51,862 bases of DNA from Thermus neutrinimicus (GCF_022760955.1 NZ_JAKTNU010000009.1:19524-71385), one strand, 5' to 3'. Counted from the stretch's first letter, positions 27,734-36,871 are shown. Notes: generated by a model from the sequence alone, not told the origin. Numbers and translations: made by a program.

Positions 27734-27751
27734 GGGGATATAGTAGCGCCT
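27734..27751. promoter_or_regulatory. 18-bp divergent leaderless promoter, rraA-like / purU
   Basis: The two ATG codons are separated by 18 bp. TATAGT (27739-27744, plus) is 7 nt from the purU ATG. TACTAT (27740-27745 read on the minus strand) is 6 nt from the rraA-like ATG. The two -10 boxes overlap by five positions, so RNA polymerase probably cannot occupy both at once. No good -35 was seen on the plus side. Confidence 0.6.
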
Positions 27752-28609
27752 ATGGAAGAGGCGCGGCTCCTCATCACCTGCCCGGACCGGCCCGGAATCG
27801 TGGCCGCGGTCTCCGGGTTTCTTTACGCCCATGGGGCCAACATCACCGATCTGCAGCAGTATTCCACCGATCCCGAAGGCGGGACCTTTTTCATGCGCCT
27901 GGCCTTCACCACCCCCCACCTGGACCTTTCCCGCCCCGCCCTGGAGAGGGCCTTCCAGGACGTGGTGGCAAGCCGCTTCCAGATGGAATGGCGCCTGGCC
28001 TACGCCTCGGAGAGGAAGCGGGCGGCCATCCTGGTCTCCAAGCCGGCCCACGCCCTGTTGGAGCTCCTCTGGCGCTACCGGGTGGGGGAGCTTGCCATGG
28101 ACCTGCGGATGGTGGTCTCCAACCACCCCCATCACCGGGAGGAGGTGGAGCGCTTCGGCATCCCCTACCACCACGTGCCGGTGGAGAAGGGGAGGAAAGA
28201 GGAGGCGGAGGAAAGGATCCTGGGCCTCTTGGAGGAGGAGGGGGTGGAGCTTGTGGTCCTGGCCCGTTACATGCAGATCCTCTCCCCCCGCTTCGTGGCC
28301 CGCTACCCCATGCGCATCATCAACATCCACCACTCCTTCCTGCCGGCCTTTGTCGGGGCCGACCCCTACCGCCAGGCCCACGAGCGGGGGGTGAAGATCA
28401 TCGGGGCCACCGCCCACTACGTCACGGAGGAGCTGGACCAGGGTCCCATCATCGAGCAGGACGTGGTGCGGGTATCCCACCGCCACACGGTGGCGGAGAT
28501 GCGCAGGCTGGGGCAGGAGCTGGAGCGCACCGTCCTGGCCCGGGCGGTGCGCTGGCACCTCGAGGACCGCGTCCTGGTCCACGGCAACAAGACCGTGGTC
28601 TTCGTCTAA
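27752..28609 (+). CDS. purU: Formyltetrahydrofolate deformylase
   Basis: PurU hydrolyses 10-formyl-THF to THF and formate, balancing one-carbon pools and feeding purine synthesis. The 285-residue protein has an N-terminal ACT-like domain ([31 protein letters not shown]) and a C-terminal formyltransferase domain. The domain carries the Asn-His-Asp catalytic set in [11 protein letters not shown] and [13 protein letters not shown]. The start is set by the leaderless promoter 7 nt upstream. Confidence 0.95.
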   Translation: MEEARLLITCPDRPGIVAAVSGFLYAHGANITDLQQYSTDPEGGTFFMRLAFTTPHLDLSRPALERAFQDVVASRFQMEWRLAYASERKRAAILVSKPAHALLELLWRYRVGELAMDLRMVVSNHPHHREEVERFGIPYHHVPVEKGRKEEAEERILGLLEEEGVELVVLARYMQILSPRFVARYPMRIINIHHSFLPAFVGADPYRQAHERGVKIIGATAHYVTEELDQGPIIEQDVVRVSHRHTVAEMRRLGQELERTVLARAVRWHLEDRVLVHGNKTVVFV

Positions 28610-28655
28610 TCGGGGCCTAACCGGGAGAGCGTAAGGTAGGTTCGGGAGGTGGCGC

Positions 28656-29867
28656 ATGAACCTAGCCCGTTCCTTTGTGGGTTTTTTGGTGCTTTCCCTG
28701 ATGGCGGGGGCCGTGCTCTGGTGGGGTTTGAGCAACGGCCAGACCCCGCGCTCCCAGCCTGCGCCTACCGAGGCGGGGCTTTTGGAGTACGAGCGCAACA
28801 CCGTGGAGATCGTGGAGAAGTACGGGGACGGGGTGGTCTACGTGGGGGTCGTGACCCGTCCCCAAAGGGTCCAGCTTCCCCCCGGATTCGAGTTCTTCGC
28901 CCCGTTTTTGCAGATGCCCCCGCAGGAGGGCACGGGCTCGGGCTTCGTGATCGATAAGGAGGGGCACATCCTCACCAATTACCATGTGGTGGCGGGAGCC
29001 AGCCGCATCACCGTAAAGTTCCACAACGACCCCAAGGAGTACCAGGCCCGCCTGGTGGGGGCGGCCCCGCCTTTGGACCTGGCCCTCCTCAAGGTGGAGG
29101 CGCCCAAGGAAAGGCTGGTGCCCCTGGTCCTAGGGGACTCTGACCGCATAAGGGTGGGGCAGAAGGCCATCGCCATGGGGAACCCCTTTGGCCTGGAGTT
29201 CACCGTGACCCAGGGGATCGTCTCCGCCATCCGGGAAAACCCCGGGGCCATTGGGGACGAGTCGGGTCTGGTGCCCCAGGTGATCCAGACGGACGCGGCC
29301 ATCAACCCTGGAAACTCCGGGGGGCCCCTCCTCAACTCCCGCGGGGAGGTGATCGGCATCAACACCGCCATCTTCACCCCCACGGGCCAGTTCGGGGCCG
29401 CCCAGTTCGCCGGGGTGGGGTTTGCCCTGCCCATCAACCTGGTGAAGCAGTACCTGCCCGAACTCAAGGCGGGGAAGACCCTGACCGCGGAGGAGATCGT
29501 CAAAAGCCGCCCCCGGCTTGGCGTGTCCCTGATCCCCCTTTCCGTCTACCCGGAGCGGCTTCGCCAGCAGTACGGGCTTCCCGCCTCCGGCCTCATGGTG
29601 CAGGAGGTGGAGAGGAATAGCCCCGCTGCCCGGGCGGGCCTAAGGGCCCCAAGCCGCTTTGCCTATTTGCAACTCCCCACAGGGGAGACCCTCCAAGTGG
29701 GGGTGGATGGGGACGTGCTCCTCAAGGCCGACGGGGTTCCCCTTTCCTCCATCGCCCAGCTCCGCCAGGTCCTCTACAGCAAAAAGCCCGGGGAGGCGGT
29801 GAGCCTCGAGGTGTGGCGCCAGGGCCGCACCCTTACCCTGAAGGTGGTCCCCCAGGTCCTCCGTTAA
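28656..29867 (+). CDS. htrA: HtrA/DegP-family serine protease, membrane-anchored
   Basis: This 403-residue protein has an N-terminal signal-anchor (SFVGFLVLSLMAGAVLWWGL). It has a trypsin-like domain with the triad H110 (LTNYHVVAGA), D141 (PLDLALLKVE) and S221 (NPGNSGGPLL), then one PDZ domain from about residue 285 to the end (LGVSLI...GLMVQEVERNSPAARAG). It probably degrades or refolds damaged envelope proteins. GGGAGG precedes the ATG. Its stop overlaps the convergent DUF1850 gene by 4 nt. Confidence 0.92.
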   Translation: MNLARSFVGFLVLSLMAGAVLWWGLSNGQTPRSQPAPTEAGLLEYERNTVEIVEKYGDGVVYVGVVTRPQRVQLPPGFEFFAPFLQMPPQEGTGSGFVIDKEGHILTNYHVVAGASRITVKFHNDPKEYQARLVGAAPPLDLALLKVEAPKERLVPLVLGDSDRIRVGQKAIAMGNPFGLEFTVTQGIVSAIRENPGAIGDESGLVPQVIQTDAAINPGNSGGPLLNSRGEVIGINTAIFTPTGQFGAAQFAGVGFALPINLVKQYLPELKAGKTLTAEEIVKSRPRLGVSLIPLSVYPERLRQQYGLPASGLMVQEVERNSPAARAGLRAPSRFAYLQLPTGETLQVGVDGDVLLKADGVPLSSIAQLRQVLYSKKPGEAVSLEVWRQGRTLTLKVVPQVLR

Positions 29868-30286
29868 GGGGGCCAGAGGAGGCGGAGGCGAAGGCACCCC
29901 TTTTCCACGCGGAACCAGGTGTTGCCCAGCCTTAGGGCCAGCCCCACCTCGGAGCAGTAGGCTAGGGTCTTTCGCCTTTCCCTGGCCAGCGCCTGGTTCC
30001 AGGGGTACTGGCCGGCGGTGTAGTAGGCTTCCGTTTCCGGGTCGGTGAAGGCCCGAAAACCCCCGAAGGCCCAGGGCAGGCGGAACTCCAAGAGGACGGG
30101 CTTACCCGTCACCGAGTTGACGAACTCCACCTGCCCTTGCTCCCAGGCGCTCAGGAGGAGGATCCACCTTTTCTGTCCGTCCTCCACCACCACCACCCGG
30201 GCCAGGCCGAGAAGGACCAGGGCAAGCCAAAAGGCCCAACTCCTTAGGAGCTGGGCCAGCCTGGTGCCGAGGTGGATGGGCTTCAC
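29864..30286 (-). CDS. DUF1850 protein of the TRAP-TAXI locus
   Basis: This small protein of 140 residues has an N-terminal hydrophobic helix (SWAFWLALVLLGLARVVVV) and the DUF1850 pattern EQGQVEFVNSVTGKPVLLEFRL...YTAGQYPWNQ. DUF1850 proteins are commonly encoded beside TAXI-type TRAP transporters, and this one begins (GTG) 4 nt after the TAXI receptor stop. The function is unknown; an accessory role at the outer face of the membrane is possible. Confidence 0.65.
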   Translation of the reverse strand: MKPIHLGTRLAQLLRSWAFWLALVLLGLARVVVVEDGQKRWILLLSAWEQGQVEFVNSVTGKPVLLEFRLPWAFGGFRAFTDPETEAYYTAGQYPWNQALARERRKTLAYCSEVGLALRLGNTWFRVEKGCLRLRLLWPP

Positions 30287-30290
30287 CGGC

Positions 30291-31268
30291 CTACTTCAGG
30301 GCCCCGGCTTCCCGGAAGTAGCGCAGGGCCCCCTCGTGGTAGGGGATGGTGCCTCCCACAAAGCGCACGGCGTTTTCCAAGGAGGTGTCCCGGGCGGCGG
30401 CCACCGCCTGGCGCAGGGTGGCCAGGTTCTCAAAGGTGGCCTTGGTGAGGGCGTACGCGGCTTCCTCGGGCAGGCTTTGCGGGCAAACGAAGAGGTTCCA
30501 GAAGGTGAGGGTGGGGGTGTCGCTCCGGGCGCCGTAGACCGCCTTGGGGATCACCCCAGGGCCGGCGAGGCCGGGAAAGCGTTTCTGGAAGGCCTGCACC
30601 ACGGTGCTCTTGGGATCCAAGGGCACCAGGTGGATCCTCTGCCCCTTTCGGGCCAGGGAGGCGGAGAGCTCGGTGATGGCCCCGGTGGGCAGGCCCCCCG
30701 ACCAGAAGAAGGCATCGATGTTGCCCTCGGCCAGGGCGTTGGCGCTTTCCTGAGCCCCCAGGCGCTCCTGCTTGGCGAAGTCCTTGGGGGATAGCCCGGC
30801 GGCCTGGAGGACCAGTAGGGCCTCCACCTCCGTTCCCGAGCCCGGGGCCCCGGTGGACACCCGCTTCCCCTTTAGGTCCTGCACCACCCGGATGCCCGTT
30901 CCCTCCCGGGTGACGATGTGCAGGAAGTTGGGGTACATGGCGAAGAGGATGCGCACGTTTTTGGCGGGTCTATCCTTAAAGCGGTCGTGCTGGCCGGTGT
31001 AGGCCAGGTAAGCGGAATCGGGCAACACGGTGCCGCAGTAGTAGGTGCCCCCGCCCGTGCGGTTTTCCAGGAGGAGCAGGTTGTCGATGGAGGCCGCGGT
31101 CTGGATGGCCTGGGCCTCGGCTACCCCGGCCTTGTTCCAGATCTCCGCCAAGGTGGTGCCGTAGTAGAAGTAGACGCCTCCCACACCCCCGGTGGCCACC
31201 ACCACCTTGGGCTTCTGGGCAAGACCCAGGCCCGCCAGGGCCAAGAGGACCAACAGGGCTCTCTTCAT
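30291..31268 (-). CDS. TAXI-family TRAP transporter receptor 1
   Basis: This 325-residue periplasmic binding protein has signal peptide MKRALLVLLALAGLGLAQ and the TAXI core VVVATGGVGGVYFYYGTTLAEI and KRVSTGAPGSGTEVEALLVL. It is a close paralogue of the receptor at 33477-34460. AGGAGG lies upstream of the ATG. It follows the fused permease and precedes DUF1850 with no terminator. TAXI receptors commonly bind glutamate, glutamine or 2-oxoglutarate-like acids, but the ligand here is not known. Confidence 0.88.
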   Translation of the reverse strand: MKRALLVLLALAGLGLAQKPKVVVATGGVGGVYFYYGTTLAEIWNKAGVAEAQAIQTAASIDNLLLLENRTGGGTYYCGTVLPDSAYLAYTGQHDRFKDRPAKNVRILFAMYPNFLHIVTREGTGIRVVQDLKGKRVSTGAPGSGTEVEALLVLQAAGLSPKDFAKQERLGAQESANALAEGNIDAFFWSGGLPTGAITELSASLARKGQRIHLVPLDPKSTVVQAFQKRFPGLAGPGVIPKAVYGARSDTPTLTFWNLFVCPQSLPEEAAYALTKATFENLATLRQAVAAARDTSLENAVRFVGGTIPYHEGALRYFREAGALK

Positions 31269-31297
31269 AGCCTTACCTCCTTTCCTTCGGCCTTACC

Positions 31298-33415
31298 CTA
31301 AGGCTTCCCGTGGGCTCCCGTCAACCCTTTGCGGAAGAAGGGAAGCCCGAGCAGGAAGGCCGCCAGGTTCAGGGGTCCGTAGGGTGCGAAGAGGAAAACT
31401 GCCAGGATACCCAAAGCCCAGGCCTCCCAGCGCTTGAGGGGCCTGCGGGTGTAGCCTGCGGCGGAGGCGGAGAGGTAGATGATGCCGATGGCCACCGAGA
31501 GGAAGCGCTCCAGGATCATGCCCCAGGCCTCGCCGGGAGGGGAGTTCTCCAACACGGGCACGATGAGAAGGGCGGTGCCGGAGTAGGAGAGGAGGAAGAA
31601 GAAGCCCACCAGGTACTTGGAGAGGGCCACCCGCGCCGCATAGACCCCGGTGACCAGGGGGTTGGTGCCGAAGACGCTGGATGCGGCATAGGCGGAAAGG
31701 GCCACGGGCGGGGTTACATCCGCCAGGACCGCGTAGTAGAAGAGGAACATGTGGGTGGCGAGGAGGGCGGCGGAGTCGGGGATGCCGTTTTGCTTGGCCA
31801 AGGCGATGATGGCGGGGGCGGTGAGGGCCGAGGTGAGCACGTAGGTGGCGGTGGGGGGCACTCCCATGCCCAGGATCAGGCTGAAGACAGCGGTGATGAG
31901 GGTGGCGAGGAGGAGGTTTTCCCCCGATACCTGCTGGAGAAGCTGGCTAAACTTGGAAGGAAGGCCGCTGATCACCATCATGGCGAAGATGAGGTTGGCG
32001 GCGGTCACGGCGGTGCCGATGGGCAGCAGAGTGCGGAAGCCATCCGCTAGCCCTTGGAAGATGGGGGAGATGCCTTGGGGCCGGAGGGTGGGATCCAGGT
32101 AGGTTAGGACGATGAAAAAGAGGAGGGCCAGGCTGGCGGCGGTGCGCACCTCGTAGCCCAGGTAGAGCATGACGATGATGAGGAGGATGGGCAGGAATAG
32201 GGTGCTGTAGCGAAGGATATAGGCCAGGCGGCTCATGCCCAGCTCCGCTCCTACCGGGGGCAGGCCCGCCTTGCGGGAATAGAACTCGTTGAAGGCCAAA
32301 ACGGCGGTCAGGTAAAGCAGAGCGGGCCCCAAGGCCATGACGATCACCTTCAGGTAGGGTATCTGGAGGATCTCCACCATGATGAAGGCGATGGAGCCCA
32401 TGACCGGGGGGGTGATGAGGGCGATGGTGCCCGCAGTGGCCACCAGGCCTGCGGCCACCAGGCGGTCGTAACCTGCCCTCTCGTAAAGGGGCTTGGTAAG
32501 GGCAGCGACAAACTGGGTATCCGCGGCCCCGGAGCCGGAGAACATCCCCATGAACACGCTGGCCAGGCCGGTGACCCGCCCGGGGGTGGCGGGGTGCTTG
32601 CCCACCAGGGCCAGGGCCAGGTTGGCCACCACCCTCCCCAGGCCCAAGGCCCCGATCATCCCGGAAAGCAGGGTGAAGTAGACCAGGTACTTGGCGGAGA
32701 CCCCGGTGATGAGCCCGTAGATGCCGGCTTCCGTCTCGTTGAAGGTCTTGCCCAGGAGGAGGTCTATCCCCTGCCGGCTTCCCTTAAAGGCCCCGGGGAA
32801 GAGGTCGGCGTAGAGGTTGTAGCTGAAGAAGAAGAGGACCAGCACCGGCATCACCGGGCCCAGGAGGCGGTAGACCAAGCCCAGGACCAGCATGATGAGC
32901 CCGAAGGACATGGCCATGTCCCAGGGCTCGGGAAGCACCGCCCGGTAGACCAGCTCCTCAAAGAAGCGGAGCTGGTAGAGGGTGGGGAATAGGGCTAGGA
33001 GAAGGGCCAGGAGGTCCGCAGGGCGCTTAAGGCCGGGCAGAAGGGCGGGAAGGGCTGCCACCCCCCAGTACAGGAAGCCCACCGCCTTGGCTTCCCAGGG
33101 AAGGCTGACCCCGGGAACGTTGGGGAAAAGGAAGTTGTAAAGGGGGATGAGGGTAAAGAGGAAAAAAACCCAGGAGCCAAAGGTGCGCTTCCGGGGGAGG
33201 TGGAAAGAAACCAGGTAGCCTCCCAAGAGGAGGAAGAGCACGTGGGTGCTTCGCTGGAGCTGTACTATGTCCAGGATGGGGATCTCCGCCCTGGCCAAGG
33301 GGGTGAAGGGATGCAGGACCAGATAGAGGCTGTAAAGGGCTCCCAGGATCAGGATCCAGCGGGTGAACCGGGCCAGGGGGGTGGAGGACGGGGTTTGAGG
33401 GTGCTCTAGCTCCAT
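31298..33415 (-). CDS. TRAP transporter fused permease (4TM + 12TM)
   Basis: This is a 705-residue inner-membrane protein in which the small DctQ-like part (N-terminal hydrophobic segments) is fused to the large DctM-like part. The DctM signatures are FMGMFSGSGAADTQFVAALTKP, VAAGLVATAGTIALITPPVMGS and LGMGVPPTATYVLTSALTAPA. The ATG at 33415 has GGAGG 5 nt upstream; a TTG 12 nt earlier would overlap that site. Transport is driven by an ion gradient with a TAXI receptor. It stands between two receptor genes and immediately follows a terminator-like hairpin. Confidence 0.9.
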   Translation of the reverse strand: MELEHPQTPSSTPLARFTRWILILGALYSLYLVLHPFTPLARAEIPILDIVQLQRSTHVLFLLLGGYLVSFHLPRKRTFGSWVFFLFTLIPLYNFLFPNVPGVSLPWEAKAVGFLYWGVAALPALLPGLKRPADLLALLLALFPTLYQLRFFEELVYRAVLPEPWDMAMSFGLIMLVLGLVYRLLGPVMPVLVLFFFSYNLYADLFPGAFKGSRQGIDLLLGKTFNETEAGIYGLITGVSAKYLVYFTLLSGMIGALGLGRVVANLALALVGKHPATPGRVTGLASVFMGMFSGSGAADTQFVAALTKPLYERAGYDRLVAAGLVATAGTIALITPPVMGSIAFIMVEILQIPYLKVIVMALGPALLYLTAVLAFNEFYSRKAGLPPVGAELGMSRLAYILRYSTLFLPILLIIVMLYLGYEVRTAASLALLFFIVLTYLDPTLRPQGISPIFQGLADGFRTLLPIGTAVTAANLIFAMMVISGLPSKFSQLLQQVSGENLLLATLITAVFSLILGMGVPPTATYVLTSALTAPAIIALAKQNGIPDSAALLATHMFLFYYAVLADVTPPVALSAYAASSVFGTNPLVTGVYAARVALSKYLVGFFFLLSYSGTALLIVPVLENSPPGEAWGMILERFLSVAIGIIYLSASAAGYTRRPLKRWEAWALGILAVFLFAPYGPLNLAAFLLGLPFFRKGLTGAHGKP

Positions 33416-33425
33416 GGTTGCCTCC

Positions 33426-33466
33426 AAAAAAGCCCGGGGCCTGGAGGGTTCCAGGACACCCGGGCT
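33426..33466 (-). terminator. Intrinsic-terminator-like hairpin between TAXI receptor 2 and permease
   Basis: On the minus strand AGCCCGGG and CCCGGGCT (within 33431-33466) form the base of a stem that includes an inner TCCTGG/CCAGG pairing. A run of T follows. The permease ribosome-binding site begins directly after the T-run, so readthrough must feed the permease gene unless a hidden promoter exists. Confidence 0.75.
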
Positions 33467-33476
33467 AAGGCATGGC

Positions 33477-34460
33477 CTACTTGATGAGGCCTTTCTCCTT
33501 TAGGTACCGCTCAGCCCCGGGGTGGAAGGGGATGGGGAGCTTCCCGTAAAGCTTGGCGGTGGCCTCGAGGCTGGTGTCCTTGGCGGCGGCCACAGCGGTG
33601 CGCAGGGTGTCCAGGTTCTCGAAGATGGCCTTCATGATGGCGTACCCGGCCTCCGCGGGCAGGCTTTCCGGACAGACCACGATGTTGCCCGTGGCCAGCC
33701 CCGGCACGTCGGTGCGGGTGTTGTAGACGTTCTTGGGCACCTTGTAGGGGTCCACCAGGCCCGGGAACCGCTTCATGACCACCTGGGCGGTGGTGCTCTT
33801 GGGGTCGATGGGCACCAGGTGGATGCGGTCCCCCTTGCGGGCGAGGGTCTGGGAGAGCTCCACGATGGAGCTGGTGGGCACGCCCCCCACCCAGAAGAAG
33901 GCGTCCAGGGTGCCCTCGGCCAGAGCCTTGGCTCCTTCCGCCACGGGCAGGCGCTCCCGCTTGGCAAAGGTTTCCGGCTTGACCCCTGCCCCCTGCAGGA
34001 CCAAAAGGGCCAGGTTTTCCGTGCTGGAGCCGGGCTGGCCGGTGGAAACCCGCTTGCCCTTAAGGTCCTGCACCACCTTGATGCCGGTCTTTTCCGTGGT
34101 CACCAGGTGGATGAAGGAAGGGTACATGTAGAAGAGGACCCGCTGGCTCTTGGCGGGTTTGTCCTTGAAGCGGGGCTCCTCCCCGGTGTAGGCCACGTAG
34201 GCGGAGTCGGTGGTGGTGAGGGCGCAGTAGTAGGTGTTGCCCGAGGTGCGGTCCCGGAGGAGTTGCAGGTTGTCGTAGGAGCCACCGGTCTGCACCGGCT
34301 GGGCCTCCACCGCCCCGGCCTTGTTGAGGATGTCCGCCATGGCGGTACCGTAATAGAAGAAGACGCCTCCGGTGCTCCCCGTGCCGATCACCACCTTGGG
34401 CTTCTGCGCCAGGCCTAGGCCTAGGGCCACAAGACCGATGAGGATAAGGGTTCGCTTCAT
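33477..34460 (-). CDS. TAXI-family TRAP transporter receptor 2
   Basis: This 327-residue periplasmic receptor has signal peptide MKRTLILIGLVALGLGLAQ, then VVIGTGSTGGVFFYYGTAMADI and KRVSTGQPGSSTENLALLVL. It aligns over its whole length with receptor 1, including the C-terminal AVAAAKDTSLE region, but ligand-pocket segments differ. It is first in the operon, has its own promoter (TTGACA 34513-34518, 17 nt, TAGGTT 34490-34495) and a GGAGG site. It is probably the major receptor for the fused permease. Confidence 0.88.
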   Translation of the reverse strand: MKRTLILIGLVALGLGLAQKPKVVIGTGSTGGVFFYYGTAMADILNKAGAVEAQPVQTGGSYDNLQLLRDRTSGNTYYCALTTTDSAYVAYTGEEPRFKDKPAKSQRVLFYMYPSFIHLVTTEKTGIKVVQDLKGKRVSTGQPGSSTENLALLVLQGAGVKPETFAKRERLPVAEGAKALAEGTLDAFFWVGGVPTSSIVELSQTLARKGDRIHLVPIDPKSTTAQVVMKRFPGLVDPYKVPKNVYNTRTDVPGLATGNIVVCPESLPAEAGYAIMKAIFENLDTLRTAVAAAKDTSLEATAKLYGKLPIPFHPGAERYLKEKGLIK

Positions 34461-34514
34461 GGTCGCCTCCCGTATACTTTTGCGCTCCTAACCTACCCTA
34501 CCCTTGGGTGGCTG

Positions 34515-35606
34515 TCAAGGTGAGGAACGTCCTAGCATCCGCACCTGGAAGGCCCTTAGGAGATCGGTCTTGCTGAGGATGCCGCGAAGCTGTTCCCCTT
34601 CCATCACCAGGGCCCGGACGTACCCCCGCTCGGCCATCCGTTCCATGGCGGCGAGGGCCTCCTCCTCCGGGGAGAGGACCAAGGGCTCTTTTAGGTGGTG
34701 GACCACCGGGTCCAAGGGGTCGGCTCCCTCCAGCCCCTCGAGGCCCACCACCCCTAGAACCCGCCCCTCCTCTACCACGGGAAAGCCGGAAACCTTGTGG
34801 GCCAGGGCCAGGCCCAGCACCTCCTGGACCGAAAGCCCCGGCGGGACCACCAGGGGGTTTGGGGTCATCAAGTCCCTTACCTTGAGCCCACTTAGGGCTT
34901 GGGCCAGGAGGGTGGCCTCCACCTCGGCCCTCGAGGCCATGTACACGAAAAAAGCGATAAGGATCAGGAAGGGGTTGAGGACCACCAGGCCGAAAAGCCC
35001 CAAGGCCCAGGCCACCGCCTGGCTCAGGGCCAGGGCCTGCCGGGTGGCCTGGAGGTAGGGTTTGCGGAAGGCCAAAAGCGCCCGGTAGACCCGGCCCCCG
35101 TCCAAGGGCAAGGCCGGAAGGAGGTTAAATAGTCCCAGCATCAGGTTCACCAGGGCCAAATAGTGGGTGAGGAACCCCAAGGCCCCAGCCTCCACCCGTA
35201 GCAAACGGAAGAGGAGGGCCAGGGCGAGGCTCACCGCTGGCCCCGCCAGGGCGATCCCGAGCTCCTTTTGGGGTTCCCTGGGGATCCTTTCCATCTGGGC
35301 CACCCCGCCCAAAAGCCAAAGGGTGATGCGCTTGGTTTCGATGCCGAAGCGCCGGGCGGTTAAGGCGTGCCCGAGCTCGTGCAAAAGCACGGAGGCGAAT
35401 AGCCCTAAGGCGGCCGATAAACCCAGGAGAAAGGGCAGGCTGCCTTGGAGCAGGGAGGGGTCCTGGGGCAGGCCAAAAAACTCCAGGTAAAGGGGTAGGT
35501 TGCTGCCGATGAGAAAGGCCATCAGGGGCAGGATCAGGAGGAAGGAGAGGTCCAGGTAGAGGGGGATTCCCAGGACGCGGAACAGGGGAAGGCCGCGCTG
35601 GAGCAT
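34515..35606 (-). CDS. Site-2 protease family (M50) with C-terminal CBS pair
   Basis: This 363-residue membrane metalloprotease has the zinc motif HELGH at 76-80 inside a membrane segment, and the third ligand motif NLLPALPLDGGR near residue 160. Two CBS domains cover about 240-355 ([63 protein letters not shown]). CBS-linked M50 proteases such as SpoIVFB-like enzymes cleave substrates in the membrane under nucleotide control. The target is unknown. TATACT (35612-35617, minus) is 5 nt before the ATG, so it is leaderless. Confidence 0.88.
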   Translation of the reverse strand: MLQRGLPLFRVLGIPLYLDLSFLLILPLMAFLIGSNLPLYLEFFGLPQDPSLLQGSLPFLLGLSAALGLFASVLLHELGHALTARRFGIETKRITLWLLGGVAQMERIPREPQKELGIALAGPAVSLALALLFRLLRVEAGALGFLTHYLALVNLMLGLFNLLPALPLDGGRVYRALLAFRKPYLQATRQALALSQAVAWALGLFGLVVLNPFLILIAFFVYMASRAEVEATLLAQALSGLKVRDLMTPNPLVVPPGLSVQEVLGLALAHKVSGFPVVEEGRVLGVVGLEGLEGADPLDPVVHHLKEPLVLSPEEEALAAMERMAERGYVRALVMEGEQLRGILSKTDLLRAFQVRMLGRSSP

Positions 35607-35637
35607 GCCTCAGTATAGGCATAGGGCAGGGGGCGGC

Positions 35638-35668
35638 TTGATAATGACTGGTCAGTCAGTCGTAGGAT
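35638..35668 (+). promoter_or_regulatory. MFS gene promoter with TetR-like operator
   Basis: TTGATA (35638-35643), 19 nt and TAGGAT (35663-35668) precede the GTG by 6 nt. The spacer holds TGACTGGTCAGTCA (35645-35658), a 6-bp inverted repeat with a 2-bp centre, resembling operators of TetR-family repressors. Binding there would block the promoter. Confidence 0.55.
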
Positions 35669-35674
35669 AAAGGG

Positions 35675-36871
35675 GTGCTGGCCTTGGCCCTCCTCCGAGA
35701 CCCCCTTTATCGCTCCTACTGGCTCGCCCTTTTTGCCTCCCAGATGGGCACCTGGATGCAGTCCGCGGCCCAGGGCTGGCTGGTCCTCCTCCTTACGGGA
35801 AGCGCGGAGAGGCTTGGGCTCGTGGTGGCCCTGCAGTTTTTGCCTTCCCTGCTCTTTTCCCTCCCCGCCGGGGTCTTGGCGGATCGTTACCCCAAGCGGA
35901 ACCTCCTTCTCTTTACCCAGGGGGGCATGATGGTTCTGGCCCTTCTTATGGCCCTCCTCATCCTCACCGGAGGGGTGCGGTACGGCCACGTGCTCCTCTT
36001 CGCCTTCCTCTACGGGGCCTTGAACGCCATGGACCTCCCGGTGCGCCAAAGCTTCACCGTGGAGCTGGCGGGCCGGGACCGGTATCCGGGGGCCATCGCC
36101 CTTAACTCCTTTGGCTTCAACACCAGCAGGTTGTTGGGGCCGGCCCTGGCGGGGTTGTCCATCGCCTTCTTTGGCGTGGGGGTGGCCTATTTGGCCAATG
36201 CCCTTTCCTTTTTGCCCCTTCTTTTGGTCCTGCGCCGAACCTCCCTGGGCCCCAGGGAGGAGGAAGGGAATGGCCGCTTTTGGCGGGAGGCCCAGGAGGG
36301 GGTGCGCTTTGTCCTGGAGCATCCCTTGGTGCGCCGGGTGGTGGGGCTTTTGCTCTTCGCTAGCCTCTTGGGCATGAACTTCCAGACCCTGGTGCCCGCC
36401 TATGCCCGGCTGGTCCTGGGTCTTTCCGCCACCGGGTATGGCGCCTTGCTGTCCAGCGTGGGGCTTGGGGCCCTGGGGGCGGCTTTGGTCATGGCCTTCA
36501 CGGGTCGGCCCAAACCGGGCAGGCTTCTTCTAGGGGTCTTTTTCCTTTCCCTGGCCCACCTGGGCCTCTTCCTGCCCTACGCCTTCCTGGCCCCCTTCTT
36601 TTTGGCCCTGGGAGGGTTCGGCATGATCTCCGTGCTCATCAACGCCAACACCCTGGTGCAGCTATCCGTGCCCGACCGGATCCGGGGCCGGGTGATGGCG
36701 GTGTACAGCCTGGTGATGCTGGGCACCGGGCCCCTTGGGGCCTACCTCACCGGGCTTCTCTTTGAGCTCCTCGGGGGGCGCCTGGCCGCCTTGGCCCTGG
36801 GAGGAGCGGTGCTGATGGTGGGGCTTTACGGGCTACGCCCCTGGCCTAGGGAGCCCAGTCCTCCGGCCTAG
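35675..36871 (+). CDS. Major facilitator superfamily exporter (EntS/MFS_3 type)
   Basis: This 398-residue membrane protein has about twelve hydrophobic segments. [31 protein letters not shown] and [12 protein letters not shown] (the MFS A-motif region), with [13 protein letters not shown], are typical of the MFS_3 group that includes enterobactin exporter EntS. The substrate is unknown and could be a siderophore, drug or metabolite. The GTG start is leaderless. An operator-like palindrome in the promoter suggests it is inducible. The 3' end overlaps wecB by 26 nt, tail to tail. Confidence 0.85.
   Translation: MLALALLRDPLYRSYWLALFASQMGTWMQSAAQGWLVLLLTGSAERLGLVVALQFLPSLLFSLPAGVLADRYPKRNLLLFTQGGMMVLALLMALLILTGGVRYGHVLLFAFLYGALNAMDLPVRQSFTVELAGRDRYPGAIALNSFGFNTSRLLGPALAGLSIAFFGVGVAYLANALSFLPLLLVLRRTSLGPREEEGNGRFWREAQEGVRFVLEHPLVRRVVGLLLFASLLGMNFQTLVPAYARLVLGLSATGYGALLSSVGLGALGAALVMAFTGRPKPGRLLLGVFFLSLAHLGLFLPYAFLAPFFLALGGFGMISVLINANTLVQLSVPDRIRGRVMAVYSLVMLGTGPLGAYLTGLLFELLGGRLAALALGGAVLMVGLYGLRPWPREPSPPA

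Noticed and set aside
27734..28801. Long open frame on the minus strand continuing the rraA-like gene upstream (520 codons in total)
   Set aside because: It is antisense to purU throughout. Its composition is the proline/histidine/glycine-rich type seen in shadow frames of this G+C-rich DNA, and a promoter and ATG at 27733 explain the real gene.
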